Below, one piece after another: positions 45,877 to 58,274 of a DNA stretch of 64,000 bases (its first letter is position 1; each line of letters begins with the position of its first letter). Made by a program: the position numbers and the translations under genes. The notes beneath the pieces were generated by a model, which was given only the letters and a program-made list of their open reading frames with translations, ran no database searches and was not told the DNA's origin. Source of the DNA: Rhynchospora pubera (taxonomy: Eukaryota > Streptophyta > Magnoliopsida > Poales > Cyperaceae). The stretch is from positions 27,959,432 to 28,023,431 of the forward strand of contig CM051461.1 of the NCBI GenBank assembly GCA_028095005.1, given 5' to 3'.

Positions 45877-46024
45877 GGCTCCGTTTGGATAGGTGTGGGA
45901 AGAAGGGAAGAAGTGGAAAGAAATATTAGAAAGTGTGTAACTTTGTGAAGAGTTTGGATTGTTTATAATTTTTTTCTTCTTCTTCCTTCTTCTTTTTCTT
46001 TCTTCCAACGATCCAAACGCACCC
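45877..46024. mobile_element. Tourist-like MITE, 148 bp
   Basis: Ends GGCTCCGTTTGGATAGG and GATCCAAACGCACCC are inverted, with ATA on both sides (45874-45876 and 46025-46027). Its interior ('gtgtgggaagaagggaagaagtgg') is nearly the same as that of the 47355 element. Confidence 0.8.
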
Positions 46025-46616
46025 ATAATGAATCCAATTAACAATTACCAAAGGCTTCATTGAAAGGTACACATGTCAAACAAGTATGTTGCCCCAGGTG
46101 AGCTGGAATATTGGCCTACTAGGTTGTAAAAAATTAAATAAAAAAAAAAGAAATCTATTCAAGGAGAGGAATTACATCATTTTTCAGATCTTTACATCTT
46201 TGTTCTGATAAAAAATGATTGAAGGCAGAACCAGTGAACCTAATATGTTATGGGCTCGTGCAAGTGTTCCTTTGATCATAGTATCAGACAAACTATTATT
46301 TTGTTGTCAGTAATTCATCCTTGCTACTGTCGCTAGCTATTGTTAGCCTGTTAGTTACGTGCATAGCTGTATATATGCCACGCTGGATGGGGAGGCAAGT
46401 GGTGGGGCTAAGGGATATTTTGGATTGAATGAAAGCTCTACCTCGATTCACATGTCAACCTTTTTTTGCTCTTGTTAGTTTCTCTTTCACTCTCTCTCCT
46501 TCTCCATTTAATCCTGAGTTTAATGGTTTGTCTCCAAAGATTCCTTTGTTGAGAGTTCTTGCTCTCTCAATATGGAAGGTTCATGTGTGCACATTTGTAC
46601 TAGACACTTTATTAGA

Positions 46617-46975
46617 CGAGCATTTGTTCTTATATCATTATTTGTTTCAAGTTAGCAACAATGTTAGGTTGGTATGACAAAATCTTCATTAATATGAGAA
46701 CCCACTCTACAGTTTGGTAGCTAAACGTTTGGTACTATACAACTTTCTCGCACAAACATTAATGTTTATAGCATTATTTGTTCCTGAAGTTAATAACAAT
46801 GTTAGATTAGTTGACTAAATCTTCATTAATATGTGAACCCACTCTTTAATTCAGTATCACACGGACATATTTATTCTTATATCATTAGTTGTCTCGTGAA
46901 CTAACAAATGTTAGGTTGGTTTGACAAAATCTTCATTAATAGGAGAATCCACTTTTTAATATAGTAGCTCAAAAT
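46617..46975. repeat. Three imperfect tandem units of about 110-140 bp
   Basis: Each unit contains a 'cttatatcattatttgtt' block, a 'caatgttaggttggtatgac' block and an 'aaatcttcattaatatgag' block. The core starts at about 46661, 46800 and 46909. No coding function is apparent. Confidence 0.7.
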
Positions 46976-47354
46976 AAAGGCTTTTTAAATTAAAAATGCA
47001 GGTTAAACTGAGATATTTCTACTTAAATTCTAGCGAATATTTAAAGTTGAAAGTTGATCTATTTTTATCTCATAAATCTCTTCATTAGCATATTCTAAGC
47101 ACTTATTCCTCTTTTCGACCCAAAAAATTTTAGTAGGTTAGGATTTCCATATAAGCTTGTTTTGGTCCATAGAATGTAAGATTCAGCTAAAAAAATGTAT
47201 TTGATCATGTTTTCCTTCTTAGGGAAAACAACAAAATTTGCCCCCCGCCCTTATTATCTACATTCAAGAGATTTTTACGAGGTATGAGACTAAACAGTAC
47301 AAATTTATTAGAAATTCACAAAAAACAAAAGTGCGAAAATTAAGACACACCTAA

Positions 47355-47495
47355 GGGTGCGTTTGGATAGGTGTGGGAAGAAGGGAAGAAGTGGAAAAAG
47401 TATTGGGAAGTGTGTAACTTTATGAAGAGTTTGGATTATTTATAATTTTTTTTCTTCCCTTCTTCCTCTTCTTCTTCTTGCATCCAAACGGAGCC
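47355..47495. mobile_element. Tourist-like MITE, 141 bp, TAA target duplication
   Basis: Ends GGGTGCGTTTGGATAGG and GCATCCAAACGGAGCC are inverted, and TAA sits directly outside both (47352-47354 and 47496-47498). It shares its interior with the 45877 element. Confidence 0.88.
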
Positions 47496-47498
47496 TAA

Positions 47499-48519
47499 GG
47501 GATTACGGATGCCCCCGTGACTGTTCGGCTGAGATCAACAATTTATCTTTTTATTATCGAAATGATTAGTAAGTCATTCCTACTATTCATGTTTTAAAAA
47601 AAATACGATTAATTTGCGATTAATCCATTCAATTGGTTTTTTTAGAGTTCAACGGTACTTCGACTCTTTCGTTGGTACTCTGACACAGAAGAACTATCGG
47701 ATGAAGATCAACTGGATTAGCTGTGTTCCTGGCACTTAGCTTGTTTTTCTCTTGTTCTTTGCTTGATTGTCTTTTGTTAAAACTGACACTCGAGACTTGA
47801 CTTATCTTGGGTTAAAACCTTCTTTCTGTTTTCTGATTTTACTTTTGAGCTAGGTTAGAGGCTTGTTCTAACCTGGGCATTACCCTCCAACACCCATACT
47901 TTTGTTTTTTTTTTATTTACTGGCATTAATGAATGCAGGCAACCCACCAAAAGGGATGCTTTTTTTCAAAAAAAAAAACTCCGGAAAATAATACCTTCAG
48001 CAGTGAAGAAATACAAGTTAATGGACTTTGATGTTTATAGTTTTGAAATATTAAATATTAGCTATTACTTTTCTTGATGATCGTATAGCATGATCAACAA
48101 AATTAAGTAATATTATTTTCCTTGGAAATTTAATGGTACTTAAATTTAAATACCACTCTACTTTATTATTGTTTAGAAATATAATATTGATATTCTATGA
48201 TGTTATTAAGTATAAAAGTGTTTTGTTTACAATTTGAACTTTATAAGCTAGAAAATTATTACGAAATGCCGATATCATAGCTTTATCCCGTTTAGTTGTA
48301 AACTTGTAACCAACAAAGAAAAACCCGGTCGTTCCACTACCTCAGAGTAAAAATATAACTGAAAACATTAACCCCCACCCTCAAACATAATGTTAAACTT
48401 AAATTTTTAGCAACCTAGTCCGGACTTTTTTATCACTCATCATCAGCATTACTTTTTAGTTTTCATCATTCTTAGCTATTTTCAGAGCAAAATTTTTAGA
48501 ATAAGGTAGAACAAAACTA
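47499..48519. other. Intergenic, downstream of MPP10
   Basis: AT-rich with no supportable gene. The stretch 47620-47930 is less AT-rich and may be a repeat end, but I could not identify it. Confidence 0.35.
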
Positions 48520-48756
48520 CATGCTACAAGTTTACAAAAAAATGCGTACACACAGGAGGGCTTTTCTGTTGTCGAGTATCAATTCTACTGACAACAAAAC
48601 TTCCACAGCACACCAAACACCAGATATGCAATGCCCGCCTCTCATCATGTAAAAGGCATCAGACAGCTGACGTTTAATTTGATAATTGAGAAAAAGGCAT
48701 CCACTTGCTTGGGAAATCCCTGTCCTTTTAGCACCCAGTACTAATCCTCCCAAAAA

Positions 48757-48907
48757 TCATTGGCCTGCATATTATTTCAGAAAAAAATCATTGGCCTGCA
48801 TATTATTTCAAAATGATGTGTGCAACCTAATTCTATCCCAACACATGATGCACTTTAAAACTTAGATATACCTTGAACTGAACCCCTTAATTTAAAACTA
48901 TAAATTT

Positions 48908-48949
<42 letters not shown>

Positions 48950-51900
48950 GTTTGACTCTTTTCAGGTAATATATATCAATTTAAAACATGTTTGACGTCA
49001 AACACGATTTGAGTCTCAACTATTGAAATTTCAAATGGCTAATCCAAACCACTCAATATGATCTCCATATCAACATCTATTTGGAGACTAAATTTTATAT
49101 TTTTAAAAAAAATTTAAGTAATTTGTTCGTATTTTTTTAAATTGAAGGGTCCAAAATTAATTAGATTGATGATTTTCTAAATTTCGAAAAATCTAGTAAA
49201 AAAATTGAAAAAATATAAAACTTATTATCTAAGGAGCTTAGGAGATTTTATTATGGAGAACAAATTTGGCGGTTCGGATTGACCATTGTAATTTCAAAAA
49301 TTGAGATTCGATCGAGTGTGGCAGGCTCATCTACTCAAGTGTCAAACACGTTCGACTCTAGCATTACTCCAATTAATTAAAGCATAATTGTATTTTATGG
49401 CCATTAACTAACATATATTTACTTATGAAAGGATACAGTTGAATCAACAAATAAAAATTAAAATAAAAAGGCTAATTAAACGAAGGAAAAGTTGAGGCTT
49501 GATTAAACAATATGCAATAGTTCAGGTGCTTGATTGAACCAAGAAAAATCGTTAAGGACTTTATTGAACCAAATGCATTAGTTAAGGGGCAGGGCACGAT
49601 GAACCAAATGCAAAAATTGAGGGACAAAGATCATACTTTCCTCTTTAATTTAGAAAAGATCCAAATGATCACTACCTCAGACTCTCCTCAATAAGAGTGC
49701 TTTGGCAATTTTCTATAAGTAGGAACATGTTTGACAATTCTTATTTTGAAGAGAATCTAGTAATGAGGCACTTGCATTAAATAGAATGATCATCCAACTA
49801 ATGGAGAAAAATTATATGCAATTACCATTTGCATCTGTTGTCGGGCGAGGCTTTTTAGCTGCTCTTTTAGCTGATTCAGCTGCATCGTAATAAAAATGGT
49901 AAATTATTTTGATACACAGAAGTATTGACAGGCTGCAAAATAAGGCAATACAAAAAAGCCAAACCCCACAGGACCAACCACAGTTATTTTGAAGAGTTAG
50001 CAATCAAAACATAAGTTTTGACCTAAATAACATCAACATTCAACCTTGTAATCGGGATTAACCTGGACAAGACACTAAAGAAGTGCATACCATAAACTAA
50101 CCCACAACAAGGTCTGACATGTAACCAACATAAACAACCCAAACTGGATTAAACAATCAACTGGTCTGTAGTCGGGTGCAACTCAAACTATCGAATTGGA
50201 AACCGACTAGCCCACAACCTAACTGCTCCTTTCAGCAAAAGTACAAAAGCCAAGTATCCTGACTAGGAAAAAACTAATTAGAAGTAGAAAGTACTTATCA
50301 GACTAGCACAACATTCTTATAAAAGATTTCCCTAGAGATTGAAAACCTACTAATAACCAAGCAGAGGTCAGAATTTTTTTTCTTTATTCATTCTAATTTA
50401 TAGAGGAGAGGGAAAGGAGGTGGCTACCTTTAAATCGCCTCTTTTTATTAGCCCGTCTGCGTTTCCTATCAGCACCAGTTAACTCTTTCTCGTCTTTGAC
50501 ATCACCTTTACCTTCAAATATCTCCTCTGGTGCTAGCATTGCCGCGTCAGAAACTGCAATTGGAGCAATCTACACCAAAACCAATACGCAAGGCATATTA
50601 ATTAAAAAAATAAAGAAACTTTCAGTAATCAACTAATCATATAAAAAAGAATAATAGGAAGCCCAGTTATCTTTGTTTTTCCAACTAAATAAAGTTCCAT
50701 CAGAAGAGAGAATAAAGTACCTCTTCCATTGCAAGAGCTGGGACATTGGCTTGTATGGACATATCCTCTATTATCTGTAAATGCAATGGCACATCATTAC
50801 AAGTTTTCTTGAGGAATACAGTGACCGAGCAAAGCTATTGCAAGTAAACATACCGGTTTAGGGGCAAAGTGGAAATGAGACAATGCATCAAGTTTCAAGC
50901 ATATCTTTTTGAACAGCATTTCAGCCTATAATACAGGTAACCAAAAGAGGAAACAAGAAATCAGCATTTGGCATTACAATATCCAATTATAAACATATAT
51001 GTAAACACTAAAGGAAAACATTTTTAAAAAGCACCTCTTTTTTAAGTTCATCTGAGACAGAGATAGGAGCAGTAGCTAGCCCAGCCTTTTGTGCATATTC
51101 TTCCTGAAGTACAGAGAAAACCAAATGAACAAAATAGTAACCACCCTTTTCGTAGATAACTTTAAGCTAATCATATCTACAATAATCATAAAATGTTGTT
51201 ACAAACCTCATAAATTTCAGCAAGACCCTGCTTGCTCTTATTTTCATCCTGTAAATAAAGAAGCAAGAAAAATGAAAGACAAAAAAAAAAAAAAAATTAG
51301 GTTTCTTAATCCACACAAGACACAATACACATTTCGCTGCTAAACTCTTTTCCATTATGAAAAGTATGAATTGCAAGCATGAACCCATTATGCAAACTCA
51401 AAACAATGTCTCAAATACAATAAGACGTAAATATCCGATTTTTTTTAAATTTTTAGATTTTACCGCATTTCACTTCTCATTTCATGGAGAAAGGTGGCAA
51501 GAAAATTCCTTTGGAATCTTTGAAATGAGGATCAGGAAGAAAATAAGATAATTTTCTGTTTGTAAAGGTATATTACTCAACATGACGTGAATGTGTATGC
51601 TTTCCAGGGAAAGAGAGATTTTTATATATTTTGCAGGTGCATTTATGTAATAGCCCTTTCGAATTGAAGGTCAAAGCGGTTTGTAAGAAAAATACAATAC
51701 CAGTTCCTTCAACTCCCTTGGTGCTTTACTCGGTAAACTTGGGGCTCTTTGCACATCATCAAATTGTCCCTATAAAAAAAAAACAAAGCATTCAATAAAA
51801 TATGTGAAAAGAAACAATAGATAAATAAAATGTGAAGTAAAAAAAAGCCATGTAAGGAATGGCAAGATAGACTTACATCAATAATTCTTTTTTTAATGAG

Positions 51901-54900
51901 TTCTTCAAGAGAAGCAGTCACTTCTTCAGTAATGACTGGAGCAGGTCTGACATTGTGCTCAAAATCAAGGTCTACTTCTAAAGCACTATTAACGGGTCTT
52001 TTAGCTGCAGTTACCTATATTTCATGTAACATATAATAATATTAACCAAGGTAAAGTAAAAGCTAAATCTTCAAATTGAACAAATTAAAGGGAATTTCAC
52101 ACCAACTTAGCATCCTTCTTGTCACGCCACGACATGACTCATGGCTGTTACCAGTACTGTACCAATATTTATGGATTGGTAGCAGATATTATCAGTCAAG
52201 AATCTGAATCCAGAGTGCACAGTTACTTGTAGTAAATACAATGAAAACGAACCTCCCCAATCATGGTCCAAGACTTGGGTTCTAAATTAGCTCTCTCCAT
52301 CTCCTCTATTTTGGACCTCAATTTCGCCACTTCCTTCTCATGAGTCGACATATTCTTTTTGTTCTACAATATGAAGAATACGATTATACAGAGCTCCCAC
52401 TGCTTGTAATAATAATTTCAACTTAAGTAGTAACTATACCAACATTTTCAGTTTCATCGTCATTTTCTTGATATTCTATTTCCTTATTTTCAATTTCATC
52501 ATCAGTTTCTTCGTATTCTATTTCGTTAATTTGTGGTCTGTCATCAAATTTAACTTTTTTTCTGGAAGATTTCTTCTGAGCTCCTTTATTTGATTGGCGT
52601 CCAAAGAAATCTTCATATCTGAAAAAAAAATAAATAAAGGCCATTAGTTAAAAGTGCACTTTTATTCTTGCAAAAATAAAAATAAGAACTTAATAACTAA
52701 ATTAATAAAGAGTAAAGGCAAACTTCAAACCAGGCACCAATGTGAGTTCAAAGACCTTTTACATCCCCAACCCCCCTCCCCCAACTGTCAATGTCAATTC
52801 CATTTTATTTCTCTTCTAGAGCAATCAGGCAATCAGAATGAAATACAATTTTTTCTAACAAAAAACAATCACATGGATTGTCGATGCAGTAATTATAATA
52901 TTGAGATGAAAAAAGTGCACCAAAGGGAAACCAAAGAAATTATGTGCTGTTTGTCATAATATATAAACAAAATGCCTCATTTTTGTGCCTCTACTATGGC
53001 GCCATTATATAAATTTAACAAGTTCAAATTTAAAACCGAAATATCCAAAAAAACATTTACAACATATTGACTTCTTTGGAAGGATATAAAGAGTATGCAA
53101 AACTTCACCAAAATAATTGTTACAGTTGACTTTTCCAAGATCTTGATTCCCATCAAAACAAAGTCAAAACAGCCTAATTATTTATCTGTATTTCTAGAAC
53201 AAGCAGTATATTCACATCTGTGATTTTTATTTTGCTACTATACTTTTTCTATATTAGGAATTTAAACAGCAGATTAATGATGGCATGAAAATGGAGAACA
53301 ATATACTTTCTTTCTTCGAACAAAATATATAAGGAGTAAATCTATTGTGAACCATGATGCATAGAGGGCTCCGTGCACCATGACCGTTTGATCGGTGATT
53401 TTGCAAATTGACAAATCTAAATTAACCAATCCAATCTATATATTGAAATATCATAGAAAACAAAAATTTATAATTTTTTAAATTTTTTTATTATTTTTTT
53501 CGAATTTTTTAAAACTTGTCATTTTTTACTACAAATTACACTAATTTGTAGCCAAAAATGGAAGTTCTAAAAAATTCGAAAAAAATAGTAAAAAAATTTC
53601 AAAAATTGTAAAATTTTGTTTGCTATGAGATTTCAATATATAGATTGGGTTGGTTAAATTAGATTTGACAATTTGTGAAACCACCGACCAAAACAGTCAT
53701 GATGCACGAAAGCTTATATGAACCATGGTTCACAATAGATTTACTCAATATATAAGACAAAATCAGGATAGCATCGTAAATGAGAAATATATCAATAACT
53801 AACCTTACTATTTATTAAAGCTAGTTATAAAAATCACTAATCTTGCTATTCTAATGCTTTTATGTGTTTTAGATTGCCAGTGCCAAAACTGAATTCTGTA
53901 TCTTATTTTGCTAACCCTGAAACAGACAGTTTCCCTAATTAGTAATTACTATATTCGTTCAAATTAACTTAACCCAGAACCACCAGGTCCGTCAACATGT
54001 ATAAACACTTTGGTTAAAAATAACTTAGAATAATAAGAGGAGAGGGTGTAGCACATATAAGACAGGAACCACAATTACCTAGCATTTTCCATCTCTTCCT
54101 CAAGTTCCCCTTCACTGTCGTCACCAAGATTTCCAATCTTAGGATTAACCAAAGAAAAAGAATATCAGAGGACAGGGATTGAGTAAATAGCCAAAAAAAA
54201 ATAACAATAATGAAGAACTTCTGTTCTTCTGAAAAAAAAAAAAGAAAAAGAAATGTTCCAGTATGCAGATTTTGCAACCACAGACCTTTTAATCAGCTTG
54301 GCCATTAAAAAGCTACCTCAAAACTCATTAACTAACCAAAATTAGCTTATAACACTCACATCAAATTTGGTAGAACACCAGCTCATAGATTTTGAGAATA
54401 GAACATGCAGATCATCTAACATGTAGCTGTATTAAATGTAAAGCTAACAGGAGATTTCCAATGTAAGTTAGGTCCCATAACTTAAAATAGAAACAGATGA
54501 TAAGCATTTCTATGATTTTTATTGCTGATTGAAGGATACAAGCTCTATTTAATTATTCTTTAATTGGGTGGGGGTTGGACAGTTGGAGTACTTACATCCA
54601 AAGCATCTTCCTCATCATCGTCATCATCTTCTTCGTCCTGATCAGTTTCATTGCCATTGTCTTGATAATCCCGGTCAATTTTTTTCTTCTGGGTGGGAAG
54701 GCCATACTCCTCAGCTTCCCCATCTTCAAGAAATTTTTCTAACTCTTTTATCTTCAAAAATTTATCCTCCACTGCTTTGTCCTTCACCTCGTCCTCTCCC
54801 TTTTCATCTTCGCCTTCTTCCTCATCTTTGTCCTCGAACTCTTCTCCATCGTCCTCTTCCTCATCGTCTTCATCCTCATCCCCTTCTTCTTCATCACCTA

Positions 54901-55444
54901 AGCCTAATTCTTCATCATTATCTTCTTCTTCCTCCTCATCCTTTTTTGTTTTGCCTGCATGCATAACATCTACTTTTAAGTTCAAAATTTGCAAAATATT
55001 GTGGAGCGTAGTGGTTAAGTAAAGTAACACGTCCATGTAATGTCTTGGTCTGTCAGCTTGTTTGGATTTTTATATTTCCTCAATTAAACAAGTAAATAAA
55101 ACATAATCAGAAAAACATCGAACACTTTTATTACCAGTAGATTTGAGAGTATTTCCAGGGAGGGAAGATTGCAACTTGGATTCTTTCTCGAGGCGAGAGA
55201 GTTGGCGGCGGAGAAAAGGAAGGAGAGGCTTGGAGAGGAGGTCGATCTGGGACCAAATCTGCTCGGCGTCGAAGGATTGGTCGGAGAGTAGATGGTCGAG
55301 CGGCGGCTTGCTGGGGCAGAAAGGGAGGAGAGAGGAGTAGAGGTGGCCCGAGGCGGCGCGTGTCAAGCTAGAGAGCTCGGAGGACGGAGCGAGGTACGCC
55401 ACCGGCTCGGTTGTACGGAGGCGGCTCAAAGCCTCTTCTCCCAT
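48757..55444 (-). CDS. MPP10: U3 snoRNP protein MPP10 (SSU processome)
   Basis: Coding exons: 55444-55135, 54954-54596, 54137-54079, 52618-52444, 52363-52253, 52014-51877, 51769-51701, 51248-51207, 51103-51035, 50925-50854, 50774-50721, 50569-50428, 49879-49826, 48764-48757; about 553 aa. Residues 105-223 are a long acidic tract of Glu/Asp runs. The conserved C-terminal half follows: a YEDFFG box, STHEKEVAKLRSKIEEMERA, KSWTMIGEVTAAKRP, SALEVDLDFEH, RPAPVITEEVTASLEELIK and LFKKICLKLDALSHFHFAPK. MPP10 works with IMP3 and IMP4 in the nucleolus to process 18S pre-rRNA. Exon 4 needs an unusual donor (AAT|GTTGGT) to keep frame. The last coding bases depend on a splice to 48764; reading on past 49826 would instead stop at 49812. 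The region 48520-48756 looks like 3' UTR. MITEs sit in introns 3 and 13. Confidence 0.93.
48909..48949. repeat. (AAT)n microsatellite
   Basis: About 13 AAT units in the last intron of MPP10. Confidence 0.95.
49007..49340. mobile_element. Mutator-type MITE in last MPP10 intron
   Basis: A 10-bp direct repeat, GTCAAACACG, lies outside both ends (48997-49006 and 49341-49350). The termini are inverted (ATTTGAGT left; ACTTGAGT on the other strand at the right). The internal arms 'tctcaactattgaaatttca' and 'tctcaatttttgaaattac' pair. A 9-10 bp duplication points to the Mutator superfamily. Confidence 0.75.
53334..53746. mobile_element. Mutator-type MITE in MPP10 intron 3
   Basis: Inverted ends GAGTAAATCTATTGTGAACC are perfect over 20 bp, and a perfect 10-bp direct repeat AATATATAAG flanks the element (53324-53333 and 53747-53756). 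The arms extend well inward (the 'accgatcaaacgg' and 'accgaccaaaacag' blocks). 413 bp, no ORF. It lies in the 1460-bp intron between exons 3 and 4. Confidence 0.88.
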
Positions 55445-55460
55445 GTGTTGCCTCTGTGTT

Positions 55461-55469
55461 GGGTTTAGG
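55461..55469 (-). promoter_or_regulatory. Telo-box-like motif just upstream of MPP10
   Basis: GGGTTTAGG on the plus strand (CCTAAACCC in gene orientation) lies 17 bp before the MPP10 start codon. Telo-boxes are well known in promoters and 5' UTRs of plant ribosome-biogenesis and ribosomal-protein genes, which fits the gene's job. The sequence alone does not prove use. Confidence 0.55.
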
Positions 55470-55605
55470 CGACAAGGAGAAGGAGGCGAGGGTTTTTGGC
55501 GGAAGACTGGACTGGAGAAGGGCTAACTTAACTATGGTTTTGGACTTTGTTGTTTGGGTATTTTTCAGAAAGCGCCCTGAGAAATCCTTATTTACTTACC
55601 TTTTA

Positions 55606-56007
55606 AGAGTGTTTGGCACCATCCGTGAACTAGAAGTTTGTGAACTAGGCTAGTTCGTGACTCATGAGAACCAAATAATCCATGAACTAACTGTTCGCGA
55701 ACTTCTTGGCTTAGTTTCTAATTCCCTGATTTTCGTGAACTAGAAGTTGTTCGTGGGCTTGATCGTGGGCCGTTGTTCGTCCCTAGTTCTTCATGGGTGT
55801 GTTTGGTTCGCACATGAACTAGGGATGAACAAGGGAGCCACGAACAACATCTAGTCCGCGCCTAGTTTATGCCTAGTTCTTGAAAATTGGAGGATTAGGG
55901 ACAAGGGAAGATGTTCGTGAACAGTCTAGTTCGTGATGTGTTTGGTTCGCGAGAACTAGGACTGTTCACAAACAATCTGTTCGCGGTGGTATCCAAACAC
56001 ACCCATA
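55606..56007. mobile_element. MITE cluster with GTGTTTGG ends (one nested copy)
   Basis: The clear unit is 55795-56007, with inverted ends TGGGTGTGTTTGGTTCGC and TATCCAAACACACCCA. A related left part begins at 55606 (GTGTTTGGCACC), carrying the same 'gtgaactagaagtt' and 'gttcgcgaact' sub-blocks in both orientations. Related ends flank the hAT insertion near 20698 and 23444. Confidence 0.6.
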
Positions 56008-56955
56008 TGTGTCATTATTATCAATATGCTGTGGCAACTTGTAAGATTCGAAGTTAAAAAGTTTTTTTTTAAGACAAAAAGTGTGGTCAAGAAATTTCAC
56101 TAGCGGCTAAACGTTACAAAAAAAAAAGCTAAATCTAGAAATTAAAATGCAGAAAGTATAAAGACAGCCAAAACGAACGGAACTAGAAACTAGAACAAAA
56201 TCATTCAATATCAAAGTTTTCTTCCTTTTGTTTGTTCTTCTGCTGTTTGCAGGGTTTTGGCAAATATTTTATCATGCTTTTAAAATGAAAAAATTATATA
56301 TTTTTTATCATTTACAAAATTTATATATTTTATCATGCTTCTGTTTTCGTGTATTTCAATTTCAAATGGTGATGTCATAATTGCAATTATGCAATATGAA
56401 TTGCATCGATGTCGAAAAATTTATAATTTATTAGTTTATTTACTTGTGTAGAATCTAGCCTAACATAATTATCACATAGGATGTAAAAAAATGCGGATAA
56501 CTTGTAGATTATTACAAATATATGAATCCTCAATAAAAATAAAATAAAAATAGTGTCACCGTGTGTCTTATGGATTAAAAGTGTGTAGATTTATTTTGGC
56601 TAATTTTTGTTAGCATATGTAAAATAGTAAGTTGAATTTTTATTTAAGACATTATTATGTAGATTGAGCTAATGCAAATGATAGTAAACAAAATAGAGCA
56701 TAATTATCAATTGTTAACCGTGTCATAAAAGATTCTAGCTATATAAAAAAAAAATAGGCAAGAGCATTATAATTGATATGGAGCAAATACCACAATAAAT
56801 ACATTTAACAACATTCATTAACAAAAAAATTTCTTAATTGTGGTTGCAATAATTAATAACAAATTAACAATTAATATAATTACCATAGAATAAATTTAGC
56901 AATACGAAAAACAATAAAAAATGCCTCCGCCAAGAAATAAAAAATCTAGTTGAGA
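56008..56955. other. AT-rich intergenic DNA
   Basis: Nothing I can identify; very AT-rich with no ORF of note. Confidence 0.4.
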
Positions 56956-57600
56956 TAAACTAGGACAATATACAGATTCACTTCTTCTATCCATTGCACA
57001 TATTCTCTCTGTGGACTTCTCTTTCAATAATGATGGGTCTCTCTTAAGAATGACTTATGTTTATGGACCATCTACTATTGTTGGTAGATTGAATTTTATC
57101 AATAGCCTCTCATTTTTTGCTCTTGTTGCAAATACTCCTTGGATGTTGTGTGGTGACTTCAACACTATTCTAAATAATCATGAATCTACTAGTTCTTCAC
57201 ATGCAGTCGATGAAATATAACTCATCTCTGATGTCATCTCTACACTGAATCTCTTGGATTTAGACTTGCTTGGCAGAAGCTTTACTTGGTCTAACAATAG
57301 GACTTTGCCAACTTTGGCTAGTCTAGATAGATGTTTTACAAATCTCTTTTTCTCTCTCTCAACACTTTCCTAATGTTTCTCAGTTTGATTTGGCTAATAC
57401 TTCTTCTGATCATTCACTTCTTCTTTGCGTCTTTAAAACAAGGTTTAGATCTTCAAATATCAGGTCTGGAAACTTTTGCCTCAAAATCCATGAATTCAAC
57501 GACTTGGTTCTTAACTTCTGATTTTCTAGTCCTCCAACTTCAACTCCCAATCAGTTCAATGACAAACTCATTGCACTCTCCAAAGAAATAGAAATTTGGA
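56956..57600 (+). pseudogene. LINE (L1-type) endonuclease relic
   Basis: From about 57011 the plus strand reads the endonuclease/exonuclease/phosphatase domain of a plant LINE: TYVYGPSTIVGRLNFINSL, WMLCGDFNTILNNHES (catalytic GDFN), then LDLDLLGRSFTWSNNRTLP and SLDRCFTN. There is a stop at about 57218 and a frame change at about 57340, where a 'FDLANTSSDHSLL' reading continues (the catalytic S-D-H). No full reverse transcriptase follows. It is a 5'-truncated or broken copy. Confidence 0.85.
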
Positions 57601-57624
57601 CAAAAGAAAGAATCTCTTATGTAT

Positions 57625-57817
57625 GGAATTGATTTGGACAACCTACAATTTAGTCTAATCACACCCCATATTTTCAATATGACAAAATTAACATTTTTAT
57701 CTAAACACTCCTTTCTGAAGCGGGAATTGATTTGGACACCCTGCAATTTAGTCCGATCACACCCCATATTTTCAATATGACAAAATTAACCTTTTTATAA
57801 CACTCCTCTCTGAAGCG
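57625..57817. repeat. Two tandem copies of a 98-bp unit
   Basis: GGAATTGATTTGGACAACC at 57625 recurs as GGAATTGATTTGGACACCC at 57723. The rest of each unit ('cacaccccatattttcaat', 'acactcctttctgaagc') matches closely. It starts where the LINE reading ends. Confidence 0.85.
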
Positions 57818-58274
57818 TTATATTCCTTTCTCCTCTCTCATTACTGACGCCTCGAATGAGTTCCCTCTGTAGTTCTCTTCTTTTGTACCTCTACTTCTAT
57901 ATCCGAGTTTGAGACTGAGTGTTCGACCTAGAGGAGGTCGCTGATTTTTCTTGAATTTTATGGCTGAGGAGCGACTAGATCAAAGGGCAGAATAATGGTT
58001 AATGTTCTTAGTTTGCAAATCTCAATATACAATTTTTTGTCGTTATTATGTACATAAAAGTTCAAATATGGTACAACTTTTTTAATTATCAACTGATTTA
58101 CATACAGTATATGTGATTTAAACGGAGATGGATGGTTTCTTGTCTTGTGTGGTACTTTATGTAATTAAATTTTAACACATGGGGTAAATTTGTCTTAAGG
58201 GTGTCTGAATCACTTTCCTCTTCTGTGAGAAAACAATCCATAATCATCATTATTCTTTCCTTGCAAGGTGTGAT

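Noticed and set aside
46429..46677. 82-codon ORF with a hydrophobic look
   Set aside because: Runs into the tandem repeat at 46617 and has no recognised family.
54568..55022. Long plus-strand ORFs rich in Ser, His and Leu
   Set aside because: They are antisense shadows of the GAG/GAA/GAT-rich acidic exon 2 of MPP10.
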